24,875 bases of DNA, taken from Candidatus Levyibacteriota bacterium (GTDB lineage: Bacteria > Patescibacteriota > Microgenomatia > Levybacterales > UBA12049). Every line of letters starts with the position of its first letter. Positions within the stretch are counted from its first letter, which is position 1. The notes below the pieces were generated by a model that was not told the DNA's origin, did no database searches, and saw nothing but the letters and a program-made list of their open reading frames with translations. Position numbers and translations under genes: made by a program. Shown here piece by piece: positions 1 to 7,742 of the stretch. The DNA is taken from contig JAHFKE010000008.1 of the NCBI GenBank assembly GCA_023245515.1, positions 1 through 24,875 of the forward strand, written 5' to 3'.

Positions 1-765
1 AAAAGACTTACAGAAAATAAGAGAGTGGGTCTTCACGAATTCCTCTATCCCGTTATGCAGGGGTACGATAGTTATCATCTTGACACAGATGTTCAGGTTG
101 GGGGAACAGACCAGACATTTAATATGCAGGCGGGGAGAACGCTTCAAAAAGATTTACGGGAAAAAGAATCCTTTATCATCACAACTCCTATTCTTGAAGG
201 CAATGACGGACGGAAGATGAGTAAATCCTGGGGAAATGCAATTTGGCTAGACGATAGTCCTTACGATATGTACGCAAAAGTTATGGCGGTTGACGATCCA
301 CTGATTGTCCAGTACTTCACTCTGGCAACCAGTCTACCACTGGATGAGATAAGTGCTTTAGAAACTCGACTCTCCGAAAAAAAAGAACATCCCATGAAAG
401 CAAAAAAGAAACTCGCGCGACAGATAGTAACAGAGCTATACAATCAGCACGACGCCGAAAAAGCGGAAAGAGCCTTTGAAAATATTGTTCAGAAAGATGA
501 AGTACCATCGGACATTCCAACGATTGTTTTACAACATGCTGCGATTGAAAAAGCAACAATCACCGAGGTGCTCGCAAACACAAATCTTGTCCTCAGTAAG
601 TCGGATGCAAAAAGACTCATCGAGCAGGGCGGCGTAAAAGTAAACGAAGAAACAATCAATGATTTTTCTCAGAAATTTATCACACTTGTAGGCGGCGGCG
701 AAACAACCATCCAAATCGGTAAAAGAAAATTCTTGAAAGTTAAAATCCAAGCACATTCAGAATAA
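1..765 (+). CDS. tyrS: Tyrosyl-tRNA synthetase, C-terminal part (5' end outside window)
   Basis: Charges tRNA-Tyr with tyrosine in the cytoplasm. The frame is open to base 1, so the GTG at 25 is internal and the gene begins upstream; 254 codons remain of a family that is usually about 400 residues. Visible class I features are the GGTDQ segment (nt 97-111) of the tyrosine-binding region, the KMSKS loop (nt 214-228) and a C-terminal S4 RNA-binding domain (nt about 592-690, SKSDAKRLIEQGGVKVN). The N-terminal HIGH-like motif lies outside the window. Only 3 nt separate its stop from purH, so the two are probably co-transcribed. Identity is firm because both signature loops and the S4 domain are in the expected order. 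Confidence 0.95.
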   Translation, partial: KRLTENKRVGLHEFLYPVMQGYDSYHLDTDVQVGGTDQTFNMQAGRTLQKDLREKESFIITTPILEGNDGRKMSKSWGNAIWLDDSPYDMYAKVMAVDDPLIVQYFTLATSLPLDEISALETRLSEKKEHPMKAKKKLARQIVTELYNQHDAEKAERAFENIVQKDEVPSDIPTIVLQHAAIEKATITEVLANTNLVLSKSDAKRLIEQGGVKVNEETINDFSQKFITLVGGGETTIQIGKRKFLKVKIQAHSE

Positions 766-768
766 CTT

Positions 769-2334
769 ATGGCAGATTTTCAGGCTAAAAAGTACGCGCT
801 ATTAAGCGTTTCAAACAAAACTGGGATCGTAGATCTAGCAAAAAAACTGCGAGCACTTGGATACAGCATCATCTCCACAGGCGGTACAGCCAAAGCGCTG
901 ACGGAACAAGGCATACAAATAACTCCCGTCCAAGAAATAACAAATGACCCGGAAAGTTTTGACGGAAGAATGAAGACCATAAGTTTTGAGATTGAATCCG
1001 GCATTTTGTTCGACCGGTCAAACGCAAGTCATGTAGAACAGGCAAAAAGTCTGAATATTAAACCTATTGATATTGTCGTCTGCAATCTCTATCCGTTTGA
1101 AAAAACCATCGCTCAAAAAAATGTTTCTCTCAAAAATGCCGTGGAAAATATTGATGTTGGGGGACCAACGATGGTGCGCTCTGGCGCAAAGAATTTCAAA
1201 CACGTCGTTGTTGTGGTCGATCCGGCTGATTATGAAACAGTAGAGAACGAATTAGAACAGGGAATATCACTGGCAAAAAGAAAAGAACTAGCAGCAAAAG
1301 CATTCGCTCACCTATCATTTTATGATTCGCAAATTGCAAAATATTTGCAAAATGATGTATTCCCTAAAGTAATAACGCTTGCGGGTAGGAAAACAATTGA
1401 TCTCCGGTATGGAGAAAACCCCCACCAAAAAGCAGCAGTATATATGTACCCGAATACAAGCTCACCACTCGCGAGTCTTATAAAGCGTACAGGAAGAGAT
1501 TTATCTCATGTGAACGTGACGGATATTTATGCAGGACTTGAATCAATAAGACTCTTTAAAACTCCCGCAGCAGTTGTGGTCAAACATAATAGTCCTTGTG
1601 GCATAGCCCTTGGCAGCAGCGCCAAAGAAGCTTTGGCCCGTGCGATTGAAGCAGATGCCGAATCTGCCTTTGGCGGCATCATCGTCCTCAATCATCCTAT
1701 GGACATGCAAACTGCCTCAATAATCGCGTCCTTCAAAGATGAAAAGAGAGGTAACATTGATATCGTCGCTGTGCCAAGTATTGATAAAGCGGCATTGGCA
1801 TTTTTACAAAGTGTACGAAAGACGATGGGCATATACACATTCGGCACTATTCCAGATAATGCATCTGATACATACCATACGAAGTATATTGATGGGGGAT
1901 TTATACTCCAAACACCTGATAATAACATCGAAGAAAGTTTCAATGACTGGAAAATTGTTACCGAAAAAAAGCCTACGAAGAAACAACTGGAGCAGATGAA
2001 GATTGCATGGAAATTTGTCTCCCGTATAAAATCCAATACAATCATCGTGATGGATCAAAAACTTCCTATGACCCGCGGAATCGGCTGCGGACAGACCTCA
2101 AGAATAAGATCCGCAAAAATCGCACTTGAACAAGCAGGGGCCTTTTGTAAGGGATCAATCTTGGCAAGCGACAGCTTTTTCCCTTTTGACGACAGCGTCA
2201 TACTTGCAGCAAAAAGCGGCATCAGCGCAATTGTGCAACAAGGTGGCTCAATAAATGATAAGTTATCAATTGCAGCAGCAGACAAGCATGGAATCGCGAT
2301 GGTATTCACAAACAGGCGTGAATTCTGGCACTAA
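769..2334 (+). CDS. purH: Bifunctional AICAR formyltransferase / IMP cyclohydrolase PurH
   Basis: Catalyses the last two steps of de novo IMP synthesis: formyl transfer to AICAR (C-terminal domain) and ring closure to IMP (N-terminal MGS-like domain). The 521 residues match the usual PurH length. N-terminal signatures include ALLSVSNKTGIVDLAKKL, the STGGTA phosphate-binding loop and the GRMKT segment; the transformylase part shows RYGENPHQ (from residue 214) and KHNSPCG (from residue 272), with the catalytic Lys-His pair present and Asn-Ser where many homologues have Ala-Asn. The C-terminus (HGIAMVFTNRREFWH) is typical. ATG at 769 follows tyrS by 3 nt. No other purine genes lie here, so whether the pathway is complete cannot be judged from the window. 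Confidence 0.97.
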   Translation: MADFQAKKYALLSVSNKTGIVDLAKKLRALGYSIISTGGTAKALTEQGIQITPVQEITNDPESFDGRMKTISFEIESGILFDRSNASHVEQAKSLNIKPIDIVVCNLYPFEKTIAQKNVSLKNAVENIDVGGPTMVRSGAKNFKHVVVVVDPADYETVENELEQGISLAKRKELAAKAFAHLSFYDSQIAKYLQNDVFPKVITLAGRKTIDLRYGENPHQKAAVYMYPNTSSPLASLIKRTGRDLSHVNVTDIYAGLESIRLFKTPAAVVVKHNSPCGIALGSSAKEALARAIEADAESAFGGIIVLNHPMDMQTASIIASFKDEKRGNIDIVAVPSIDKAALAFLQSVRKTMGIYTFGTIPDNASDTYHTKYIDGGFILQTPDNNIEESFNDWKIVTEKKPTKKQLEQMKIAWKFVSRIKSNTIIVMDQKLPMTRGIGCGQTSRIRSAKIALEQAGAFCKGSILASDSFFPFDDSVILAAKSGISAIVQQGGSINDKLSIAAADKHGIAMVFTNRREFWH

Positions 2335-2353
2335 AGATGATATACTTATATCT

Positions 2354-2458
2354 ATGGAGTCACTGAGAAGTAAAAAATGGCTTTGGGTAATTATCGTATC
2401 CGTCGCGGGTCTTGCTCTTATAGCAACATCATTCCTACCATACCTGGTTCTGCTGTAA
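2354..2458 (+). CDS. 34-residue single-pass membrane peptide (hypothetical)
   Basis: A short reading frame after purH: ATG 2354, TAA 2456-2458. It encodes a basic N-terminus (MESLRSKK) followed by one hydrophobic helix (about residues 9-32), the composition of a small inner-membrane protein. A TATACT hexamer at 2341-2346 ends 7 nt before the ATG, which would give a leaderless or almost leaderless message. In the same frame the reading frame extends back to 2255 inside purH, but the ATG at 2354 is the only start placed after the purH stop. No family is recognised. It could be spurious; the membrane-like composition and the -10-like hexamer are the only support. Confidence 0.5.
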   Translation: MESLRSKKWLWVIIVSVAGLALIATSFLPYLVLL

Positions 2459-2479
2459 TTAAACTCGAAATCCAAGGCA

Positions 2480-2511
2480 CCTGCCCGCAATGCTTTGCAA
2501 CGCGTAGCAGG
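2480..2511 (+). repeat. Palindromic intergenic element, copy 1
   Basis: A CCTGC (2480-2484) / GCAGG (2507-2511) stem encloses 22 nt with an internal TGC-TTT-GCA hairpin. A second copy lies at 11851-11882 with the same stem and the same 22-nt loop length, 26 of 32 bases identical. It is located between the 34-codon frame and recG. There is no T-run, so a simple rho-independent terminator is not supported. Confidence 0.6.
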
Positions 2512-2574
2512 CGGGCGAAATACGAAGCAATATCAAAATTATAATTTCCTAAATTTAAAACATTTTGATCATTA

Positions 2575-2630
2575 GTATTTTGAATATTTGTATTTATTTC
2601 GAATTTCGTATTTCGATATTCGGATTTACT
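2575..2630 (+). repeat. Heptamer tract upstream of recG
   Basis: AT-rich sequence with a 7-nt period, clearest as ATTTCGA (2596-2602), ATTTCGT (2603-2609), ATTTCGA (2610-2616) and TATTCGG (2617-2623), with degraded units before. It runs up to 5 nt before the recG ATG. Possible -10 hexamers (TTTACT 2625-2630 or TACTAT 2627-2632) lie at its end. Confidence 0.7.
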
Positions 2631-2635
2631 ATAGT

Positions 2636-4723
2636 ATGGACTTACACTCTCCTATAACTCAGGGTCAACAGCGATTCAAGATGTATGCCTCGCGTCTAGA
2701 AAAACTTGGCATTCTTACATTTGAAGACTTCCTCCTCCATATCCCAAGCCGCTATGAAGACTACTCTGTAATTTCAAAAATGGACAAGCTTCAAGTGGGA
2801 GAAACTGTCACAGTTCAGGGAAAAGTTATTGAAATGAAGAATAACTATCTGAAAGGCAAGAGAATAAAAAGCATGCAGAAAGCGATTTTGGAAGATGATA
2901 CCGGAACTATGGAGCTAACATGGTTCAATCAACCTTTTTTGACGAAAACTATTCTGACAGGAAACCTCATGTCGGCATCCGGTAAAGTTGAAAAATCAGG
3001 AAGAAGATTCTCTATAACTTCTCCTGAGTACGAAATTATTTATAATAATGACGCTATTCATACAGCCAGACTTATTCCTGTCTATCCCGAGACGCAAGGA
3101 GTTTCTTCCAAATGGCTGCGCCGTCAAATTCATACACTTCTTCAGGAATTTTATGATGACCTCACAGAATATCTTCCTGAGACCATACTCAAACAGTATA
3201 GCTTTATGCACCTGAATGAATCGTTAAGAGAGATTCATTTCCCAACATCTCTTGAAAAAGCTGCGCAAGCAAGAGAGCGTCTGGCATTTGAAGAATTTTT
3301 TCTTATGCAGCTAAGTGCTCAAAAAAGACGTGCCGAATGGAAAAAAGAACAAAAAGGCAACGTGTTCCAGATCAAAAAATTCCAGGATCAGATAGAAAGG
3401 CTTATCGCCTCACTTCCATTTATCCTAACGGCAGCTCAAAGAAGTGCGGCGGATGACATTCTCCGTGATTTTGCAGGAGATAAGCCCATGAATCGTCTCC
3501 TTCAGGGAGAAGTAGGCAGCGGCAAAACTATTGTGGCTGCCATCGCCATGTATGCGGCGCATCTGAACAGCTATCAATCAGTCCTCATGGCACCAACAGA
3601 AATCCTCGCCCAACAACACTTTGATTCCATCTCCAAACTCTTGTCAGGGCTTGGAGTAAAGGTAGATTTGATAACAGGAAGCACAAAAAGTATAAAGTAT
3701 AAGGTATCAAGCATAAAGCATAAAAACAAAAAATTAATCCCTAATACTGAATACCCAATACCTGATACTGATATATTGATAGGTACACATGCTGTTCTCT
3801 CTGACAAAATTAAATTTAAAAACTTAGGCTTTGTTGCAATTGATGAACAACAAAGATTTGGAGTACACCAGAGAGGCATTATACGGGAAAGGGTCAAGAA
3901 TCCACATCTTCTTACGATGACTGCCACACCTATACCCAGAACTGTTGCTTTAACAATGTATGGAGATCTTGATCTCTCATATCTTAATGAGATGCCTTAT
4001 GGGAGAAAGAAAGTAAAAACTTGGCTCGTACCGCCCGAGAAACGCGTGAAAGCATATGACTGGATCCGCAAGCAAATTAGAGAAACGGACTCACAAGCCT
4101 TTATTATCTGCCCCTTCATCGAGGAGTCAGAAAATATGCAGACAGTTAAAGCTGCCGCGAAGGAATTTGAAAGATTACAAAAAGAAGTATATCCCGATTT
4201 AAAGATAGGATTACTCCATGGGAAATTAAAGGCAAAGGAGAAAGATGAAGTCTTAAGGCAATTTAAAGATCGCGCCTTTGATATCTTAGTAGCAACACCT
4301 GTTGTAGAAGTTGGAATAGACGTTCCCAACGCCACAATTATCATGATCGAAGCATCTGAGCGATTCGGACTAGCACAACTCCACCAACTGCGTGGACGCG
4401 TTGGTAGGGGAGATAAGCAATCATACTGCCTGCTCTTTACAGATAAGATAGGGGCTTTGCATTCACAAAGACTCAAGGGTATGGAAACGCTAAGCTCAGG
4501 AGCCGAATTGGCAGAGCTTGACTTAAGACTTCGGGGACCTGGCAATCTGTATGGAACCGCTCAACATGGAACACCCAAGCTAAAAGTAGCCTCATTTTCA
4601 GATACTGAGCTAATCCAAAAAGCAAAACGGGCAGCTGATGATCTCTTTCCCCAACTATCCTTCTATCCAATGCTTGATAAAAAACTGGAAAAAGTGACTA
4701 TGCAAAAGGTTTCCCCGGATTAA
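2636..4723 (+). CDS. recG: ATP-dependent DNA helicase RecG
   Basis: Branch-migrating helicase that remodels stalled forks and recombination intermediates. ATG 2636 gives 695 residues, close to the usual 690-700. A TTG at 2588 would add 16 residues translated from a 7-bp repeat and is rejected. Order: N-terminal wedge/OB domain (about 1-240), Walker A GEVGSGKT (291-298), motif II DEQQ (403-406, where DEQH is usual), motif III TATPIPRT (429-436), motif VI RGRVGRG (586-592). Residues about 352-379, between motif Ia and GTHA, are translated from twelve 7-nt units and replace the normal acidic/basic helix with a Lys-rich then Pro/Thr-rich segment. The stop is 4 nt from the convergent stop of the next gene. 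Identity certain; effect of the repeat unknown. Confidence 0.96.
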   Translation: MDLHSPITQGQQRFKMYASRLEKLGILTFEDFLLHIPSRYEDYSVISKMDKLQVGETVTVQGKVIEMKNNYLKGKRIKSMQKAILEDDTGTMELTWFNQPFLTKTILTGNLMSASGKVEKSGRRFSITSPEYEIIYNNDAIHTARLIPVYPETQGVSSKWLRRQIHTLLQEFYDDLTEYLPETILKQYSFMHLNESLREIHFPTSLEKAAQARERLAFEEFFLMQLSAQKRRAEWKKEQKGNVFQIKKFQDQIERLIASLPFILTAAQRSAADDILRDFAGDKPMNRLLQGEVGSGKTIVAAIAMYAAHLNSYQSVLMAPTEILAQQHFDSISKLLSGLGVKVDLITGSTKSIKYKVSSIKHKNKKLIPNTEYPIPDTDILIGTHAVLSDKIKFKNLGFVAIDEQQRFGVHQRGIIRERVKNPHLLTMTATPIPRTVALTMYGDLDLSYLNEMPYGRKKVKTWLVPPEKRVKAYDWIRKQIRETDSQAFIICPFIEESENMQTVKAAAKEFERLQKEVYPDLKIGLLHGKLKAKEKDEVLRQFKDRAFDILVATPVVEVGIDVPNATIIMIEASERFGLAQLHQLRGRVGRGDKQSYCLLFTDKIGALHSQRLKGMETLSSGAELAELDLRLRGPGNLYGTAQHGTPKLKVASFSDTELIQKAKRAADDLFPQLSFYPMLDKKLEKVTMQKVSPD
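3688..3771 (+). repeat. In-frame 12-unit heptamer tract inside recG
   Basis: Eighty-four bases divide cleanly into twelve 7-nt units: first AAGTATA/AAGCATA-type units (3688-3722), two A-rich units, then ATACYNA-type units (3737-3771). The tract equals 28 codons and gives a visible 7-residue repeat in the protein (SIKYKVS, SIKHKNK, KLIPNTE, YPIPDTD). It lies between helicase motifs Ia and II. Confidence 0.85.
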
Positions 4724-4727
4724 GTGT

Positions 4728-5492
4728 TCAATAAGATTGGGGTGGCGTAGAGGAGAGTTTTGGATTGACCTTTTTGATATCTCCCAGCATCCTTGCGAGA
4801 GAGGATCTTGCGAAAGCCAAATCAGTCTGTGCCAAATGCAGCTTCTCACGTGCCTCTGTAAGCTGTTTTTTATTTTCAGGATATCCATCAGGCGACAAAG
4901 GCATAACCAGGTCTATAACCTCCTGGGCCTGCTTTCGAGCATTGGCAGTTCTCTCCTTTAGGTCCTCAAGACTGGACAGACTCTGCAACTGTGGAGCCAC
5001 TCTAGTAGCGAGAGCATCCAAACTATCCGCAGTTTCCATGATCCTATCAGCTGCAATAATGATGTTTATTTTAGGCATGAACAGAGCGTAAATTCTATAT
5101 GAATCAACAATTGACTTAACATGCGTACGTAATACCTCCAAATCCGTACTGGCACCTATTTCTGCCTTAAGCGCTAACAGATGATTAACTTCAGTCTCAA
5201 TCTGTGTCGCCAGAGAAACTTTCTGACTATCAGATAGTTTCTTCGCACTCTTAATTCTCTCAATCAATTGCCTAAGTGCCTCAACTCTACGATCTATCTC
5301 TCTGTTCGCTTTTTTCTTTAAAAGAGCAACAGTCTCAGCAGTTGGTCGTTGAGCTTTCTGCTCAACTTTATCTTTTAACTGCATGATCGCTCTAGGCTGA
5401 GGATCAGGAACCCGCGCGCTCACACTGCTGGAAAAAACTGCGAGAACACAAAGTGACAATATGCTAACAAAAAGAAGTCTTCTGATATTCAT
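4728..5492 (-). CDS. Exported helical (coiled-coil) protein, unknown function
   Basis: 254 residues with a clear Sec-type signal peptide: MNIRR, hydrophobic core to about residue 22, and a probable SPase I site after SVSA (residue 26). The mature part is almost entirely charged helix (KKKANREIDRRVEALRQLIE and similar), with a second helical bundle near 150-235 and a Ser/Pro tail (TPPQSY). No catalytic motif is visible. It lies 9 nt downstream of the 113-residue membrane protein and probably shares its promoter; its stop is 4 nt from the convergent recG stop. No family recognised. A cell-envelope or surface role is inferred only from export. Confidence 0.85.
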   Translation of the reverse strand: MNIRRLLFVSILSLCVLAVFSSSVSARVPDPQPRAIMQLKDKVEQKAQRPTAETVALLKKKANREIDRRVEALRQLIERIKSAKKLSDSQKVSLATQIETEVNHLLALKAEIGASTDLEVLRTHVKSIVDSYRIYALFMPKINIIIAADRIMETADSLDALATRVAPQLQSLSSLEDLKERTANARKQAQEVIDLVMPLSPDGYPENKKQLTEAREKLHLAQTDLAFARSSLARMLGDIKKVNPKLSSTPPQSY

Positions 5493-5501
5493 AATTTTAA
5501 A

Positions 5502-5843
5502 TTATTCGCTAAGGTCTGACTGTTGATCGGCCAGCCCCTGGTCAATATTGCCCTGCAAGCTCACGACTTCATTCATTTGACCATCTATTTTACTTGCTTC
5601 CTGCTCCAATACATCAGCCTGGGGAGCATACTGATATTGGATCACTTGGTTCGTAATTAGCTTTTTACCAGACTTAAAAAACGAGGTGTAAAGAAGGAAG
5701 CTCCCTATAAGAATGACTACTGCGCCTACAATTCCACCCAGAAGCATAGTAAGGGATGTTTTTTTATCACCCGGAGCTGGCACGATCTGACCAATTGATT
5801 GCTGAACCTGAGAAGTTTGAGTGGAAGTATTTTCCATAATCAT
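5502..5843 (-). CDS. Small single-pass membrane protein, unknown function
   Basis: 113 residues from ATG 5843 (a second in-frame ATG at 5837 is also possible). A polar Gln/Ser/Thr-rich N-terminus (about 1-28) precedes one strong transmembrane helix (about 29-54, LTMLLGGIVGAVVILIGSFLL) and an acidic, Gln-rich helical tail. First gene of a two-gene unit with the exported helical protein. A TTGACA box (5872-5877) and a TATTCT -10 (5848-5853) lie immediately upstream, with the -10 only 4 nt from ATG 5843, so a leaderless message is likely. No family recognised. Confidence 0.8.
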   Translation of the reverse strand: MIMENTSTQTSQVQQSIGQIVPAPGDKKTSLTMLLGGIVGAVVILIGSFLLYTSFFKSGKKLITNQVIQYQYAPQADVLEQEASKIDGQMNEVVSLQGNIDQGLADQQSDLSE

Positions 5844-5847
5844 ATAT

Positions 5848-5877
5848 AGAATAGGACATTTTTGATTATTATGTCAA
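5848..5877 (-). promoter_or_regulatory. Sigma70-type promoter for the 113/254-residue gene pair
   Basis: On the minus strand TTGACA (5872-5877), an 18-nt spacer and TATTCT (5848-5853). The -10 ends 4 nt before ATG 5843 and 10 nt before ATG 5837, so transcription would start at or beside the first codon. Confidence 0.65.
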
Positions 5878-5883
5878 TCACTA

Positions 5884-5912
5884 TTGCAAGATGAAGCCAA
5901 ATAAAGTAAAAT
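5884..5912 (+). promoter_or_regulatory. Promoter of rpmF-nusB-rnc
   Basis: TTGCAA (5884-5889), exactly 17 nt, TAAAAT (5907-5912), then 6 nt to the rpmF ATG at 5919. The expected transcription start falls on the A of the start codon. No Shine-Dalgarno sequence fits in this space. It sits just past the divergent promoter whose boxes span 5848-5877, 6 bases away. Confidence 0.75.
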
Positions 5913-5918
5913 ACAACT

Positions 5919-6113
5919 ATGGCCCAGGAACCAAAGAAAAGACATTCTAGAGCAAGACAGGGAAAAAGACGAGCAGCTATAAAGCTCTCTATAACAGCAG
6001 CTGTGATTTGCAAAAATTGCGGAGCAGCACATATATCTCATGCTGTTTGCGCAAAATGCGGATACTATAAGGGAGAACCTGTTCTCAAATCTGCATCTGC
6101 AAAAAGCGCATGA
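5919..6113 (+). CDS. rpmF: 50S ribosomal protein bL32
   Basis: Small large-subunit ribosomal protein. 64 residues: basic N-terminus PKKRHSRARQGKRRA, then a zinc ribbon with two Cys pairs (CKNCG and CAKCGYYKG). The family is usually 55-65 residues. The last four bases (ATGA, 6110-6113) overlap the nusB start, which implies translational coupling. The message is probably leaderless. Confidence 0.95.
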   Translation: MAQEPKKRHSRARQGKRRAAIKLSITAAVICKNCGAAHISHAVCAKCGYYKGEPVLKSASAKSA

Positions 6114-6469
6114 AGACATCCCTTGATCCGCGACACAAGAAAAGGCAACATCTAATTCAGGAATTATTCAGTCGAGAATTTTATGAGCAGGCCACGAGCA
6201 AAAATACTCATGATATTCTTGAAAAAAAAGAGTTTTTAGATAGTAAAATACAAAAAGCAGCTCCTGATTTCCCTGTTGAAAAAATTAATAAAATAGACCT
6301 TGCGATACTTCGCTTAGCTACATATGAGTTGCTAATCAAACAAGAAGAACCAAAAAACGTCATAATTGATGAAGCGATTGAATTGGCAAAAGAATTTGCT
6401 AATGAAACAAGTCCTTCTTTTATAAATGGGGTTCTTGGCAACATAAGTACACATGCAAAATCTACCTAA
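6110..6469 (+). CDS. nusB: Transcription antitermination factor NusB
   Basis: All-helical RNA-binding factor that with NusE (S10) binds boxA in rRNA antitermination complexes. 119 residues, a little shorter than the usual 130-140. The signature second half is plain: INKIDLAILRLATYELL, then NVIIDEAIELAKEFANETSPSFINGVLG. The N-terminus overlaps rpmF by 4 nt and its 3' end overlaps rnc by 17 nt, so the three genes form one tightly coupled unit. The start is fixed by the ATGA overlap. Confidence 0.93.
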   Translation: MKTSLDPRHKKRQHLIQELFSREFYEQATSKNTHDILEKKEFLDSKIQKAAPDFPVEKINKIDLAILRLATYELLIKQEEPKNVIIDEAIELAKEFANETSPSFINGVLGNISTHAKST

Positions 6470-7142
6470 ATTTAAAAATCAAAATCTTTTCAGACAAGCT
6501 TTCATTCATCGTTCATACCTCAATGAATCAAAAGAGCTTGTTGAATCAAATGAACGTCTTGAGTTCTTAGGCGACAGCATCTTATCTTTTGTCGTTTCTG
6601 AACACGTTTATAAGACATATCCCGATTTTGATGAAGGTATTTTGACCAATCTCAGATCCTTAGTTGTCAATACAAAAAGTCTCGCCAAAACAGCCAAGAA
6701 GCTTAATTTTGGAGAGCACCTTCTTCTTTCAAAAGGTGAAGAGGATTCAAAGGGACGTGAGAATGAATCTATTCTCGCAAATACTTTTGAGGCTGTTCTA
6801 GGAGCACTCTACCACGATCAAGGCATAGATGCCGTAAGAGAATTTCTCTACGCTGTCTTAATCCCAAGCATAGAAGAATATGTGAAAAAAAAGGTGTTCA
6901 AGGACCCAAAAAGTCTGCTACAAGAATATGAGCAAGCAAGAAAACAGAGCTCTCCTGTATATAAAGTTACTAATGAGGAAGGACCCGCCCATGCCAAAAA
7001 ATTCACTATCGGAGTTTTTGTGGAGGGCAAATTAGTAGGGGAAGGCGTAGGAAGATCAAAGCAAGAAGCAGAAGAAAAAGCGGCAGAACAAGCCCTAAGC
7101 CTACTAAACAAACCGAAAAGCGAGCCTGAAACCGATAGGTAA
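6453..7142 (+). CDS. rnc: Ribonuclease III
   Basis: Double-strand-specific endonuclease that processes rRNA precursors and structured mRNAs. 229 residues. The nuclease domain shows the signature ERLEFLGDSIL (34-44) and ANTFEAVLGALYHDQG (109-124); the essential Glu of the second motif (E113) is present and Asn stands at the position that is Asp114 in E. coli, a common variant in the family. A C-terminal double-stranded RNA-binding domain follows (about 152-221, DPKSLLQEYEQ to KQEAEEKAAEQAL). ATG 6453 overlaps nusB by 17 nt. Its link with nusB fits a shared role in rRNA synthesis and maturation. Confidence 0.96.
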   Translation: MQNLPKFKNQNLFRQAFIHRSYLNESKELVESNERLEFLGDSILSFVVSEHVYKTYPDFDEGILTNLRSLVVNTKSLAKTAKKLNFGEHLLLSKGEEDSKGRENESILANTFEAVLGALYHDQGIDAVREFLYAVLIPSIEEYVKKKVFKDPKSLLQEYEQARKQSSPVYKVTNEEGPAHAKKFTIGVFVEGKLVGEGVGRSKQEAEEKAAEQALSLLNKPKSEPETDR

Positions 7143-7182
7143 CGAAGACACAGTCATGTATCGACTAGTACAAGACAAGCCC

Positions 7183-7211
7183 TTGAGAAGCCAGGCAAAT
7201 AATGGTACAAT
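7183..7211 (+). promoter_or_regulatory. Promoter of rpsP-khpA
   Basis: TTGAGA (7183-7188), 17-nt spacer, TACAAT (7206-7211). Transcription should begin near 7218, which gives a leader of about 34 nt before ATG 7252. That leader holds no Shine-Dalgarno at normal spacing (GAGGA at 7226-7230 is over 20 nt from the ATG) and ends in heptamer-like CTCAA units. Confidence 0.75.
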
Positions 7212-7230
7212 ATGAATTGAGAAATGAGGA

Positions 7231-7251
7231 CCCTCAACTCTCAACTTAATT
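7231..7251 (+). repeat. Heptamer tract in the rpsP leader
   Basis: Three 7-nt units (CCCTCAA, CTCTCAA, CTTAATT) end exactly at the base before the rpsP ATG. They match the CTCAACT-type heptamers found at the prepilin genes, here in the opposite orientation relative to the gene. Confidence 0.55.
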
Positions 7252-7479
7252 ATGTCACTAGTAATTAGATTAACCAGAACAGGCAAAAGAGGCGAGCGCA
7301 AGTTCCGCGTTGTTGTCAAGGAAAAGAGAAGTAAGCGCGATGGTGGATTTCTCGATCTTTTGGGCTGGTATGAAAAAAGCCCTGACAACAGTAAGAAGAA
7401 AATAGATATGGAAAAATATAAGCACTGGGTAAGCCAAGGCGCACAGCCTAGTGCAACAGTTGCAGAGCTCGTTAAATAA
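7252..7479 (+). CDS. rpsP: 30S ribosomal protein bS16
   Basis: 75-residue small-subunit protein with the typical start (VIRLTRTGKRGERKFRVVV) and the GFLDLLGWYEKSP segment, ending in QPSATVAELVK. It stands first in the conserved rpsP-khpA-trmD order. The stop codon shares one base with the khpA start (TAATG, 7477-7481). Confidence 0.96.
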   Translation: MSLVIRLTRTGKRGERKFRVVVKEKRSKRDGGFLDLLGWYEKSPDNSKKKIDMEKYKHWVSQGAQPSATVAELVK

Positions 7480-7721
7480 TGAAAGATACATTACACTTTA
7501 TCGTTTCTTCTATCGTTGATAATTCTGAGGCAGTAAGTATTGCTGAAAATGAAGAGGACGGCATAATTAACCTTACAATTACCGTTGATAAAGCCGACAT
7601 GGGTAGAGTTATCGGCAAAGAGGGGAAAGTGATCCGCAGCATCCGTAACGTCATGAAGATAAAAGCCATGAAGCACGGTGTCCGAATTAACGTCTCTCTC
7701 GCAGAAGTCCCCCAGGAATAA
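7479..7721 (+). CDS. khpA: KH-domain RNA-binding protein KhpA
   Basis: 80 residues making a single type II KH domain. The GxxG RNA-binding loop is GKEG (46-49) within MGRVIGKEGKVIRSIR. KhpA-type proteins (YlqC group) bind RNA and in Gram-positive bacteria influence cell division and envelope growth with KhpB. Position between rpsP and trmD is the classical one, and a 1-nt stop/start overlap with rpsP indicates coupling. Confidence 0.9.
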   Translation: MKDTLHFIVSSIVDNSEAVSIAENEEDGIINLTITVDKADMGRVIGKEGKVIRSIRNVMKIKAMKHGVRINVSLAEVPQE

Positions 7722-7742
7722 CCTCAAAAGTCTTAGTTCTGC

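Noticed and set aside
2255..2353. Upstream part of a 67-codon frame running from inside purH
   Set aside because: It overlaps purH codons in another frame; only the 34-codon part after the purH stop looks like a real peptide.
2588..2635. N-terminal extension of RecG from a TTG start
   Set aside because: The 16 codons are translated from the AT-rich heptamer tract; the ATG at 2636 gives the normal RecG start and length.
4737..5091. + strand frames antisense to the exported helical protein
   Set aside because: They have no promoter or ribosome site and the minus-strand gene has a clear signal peptide and helical pattern.
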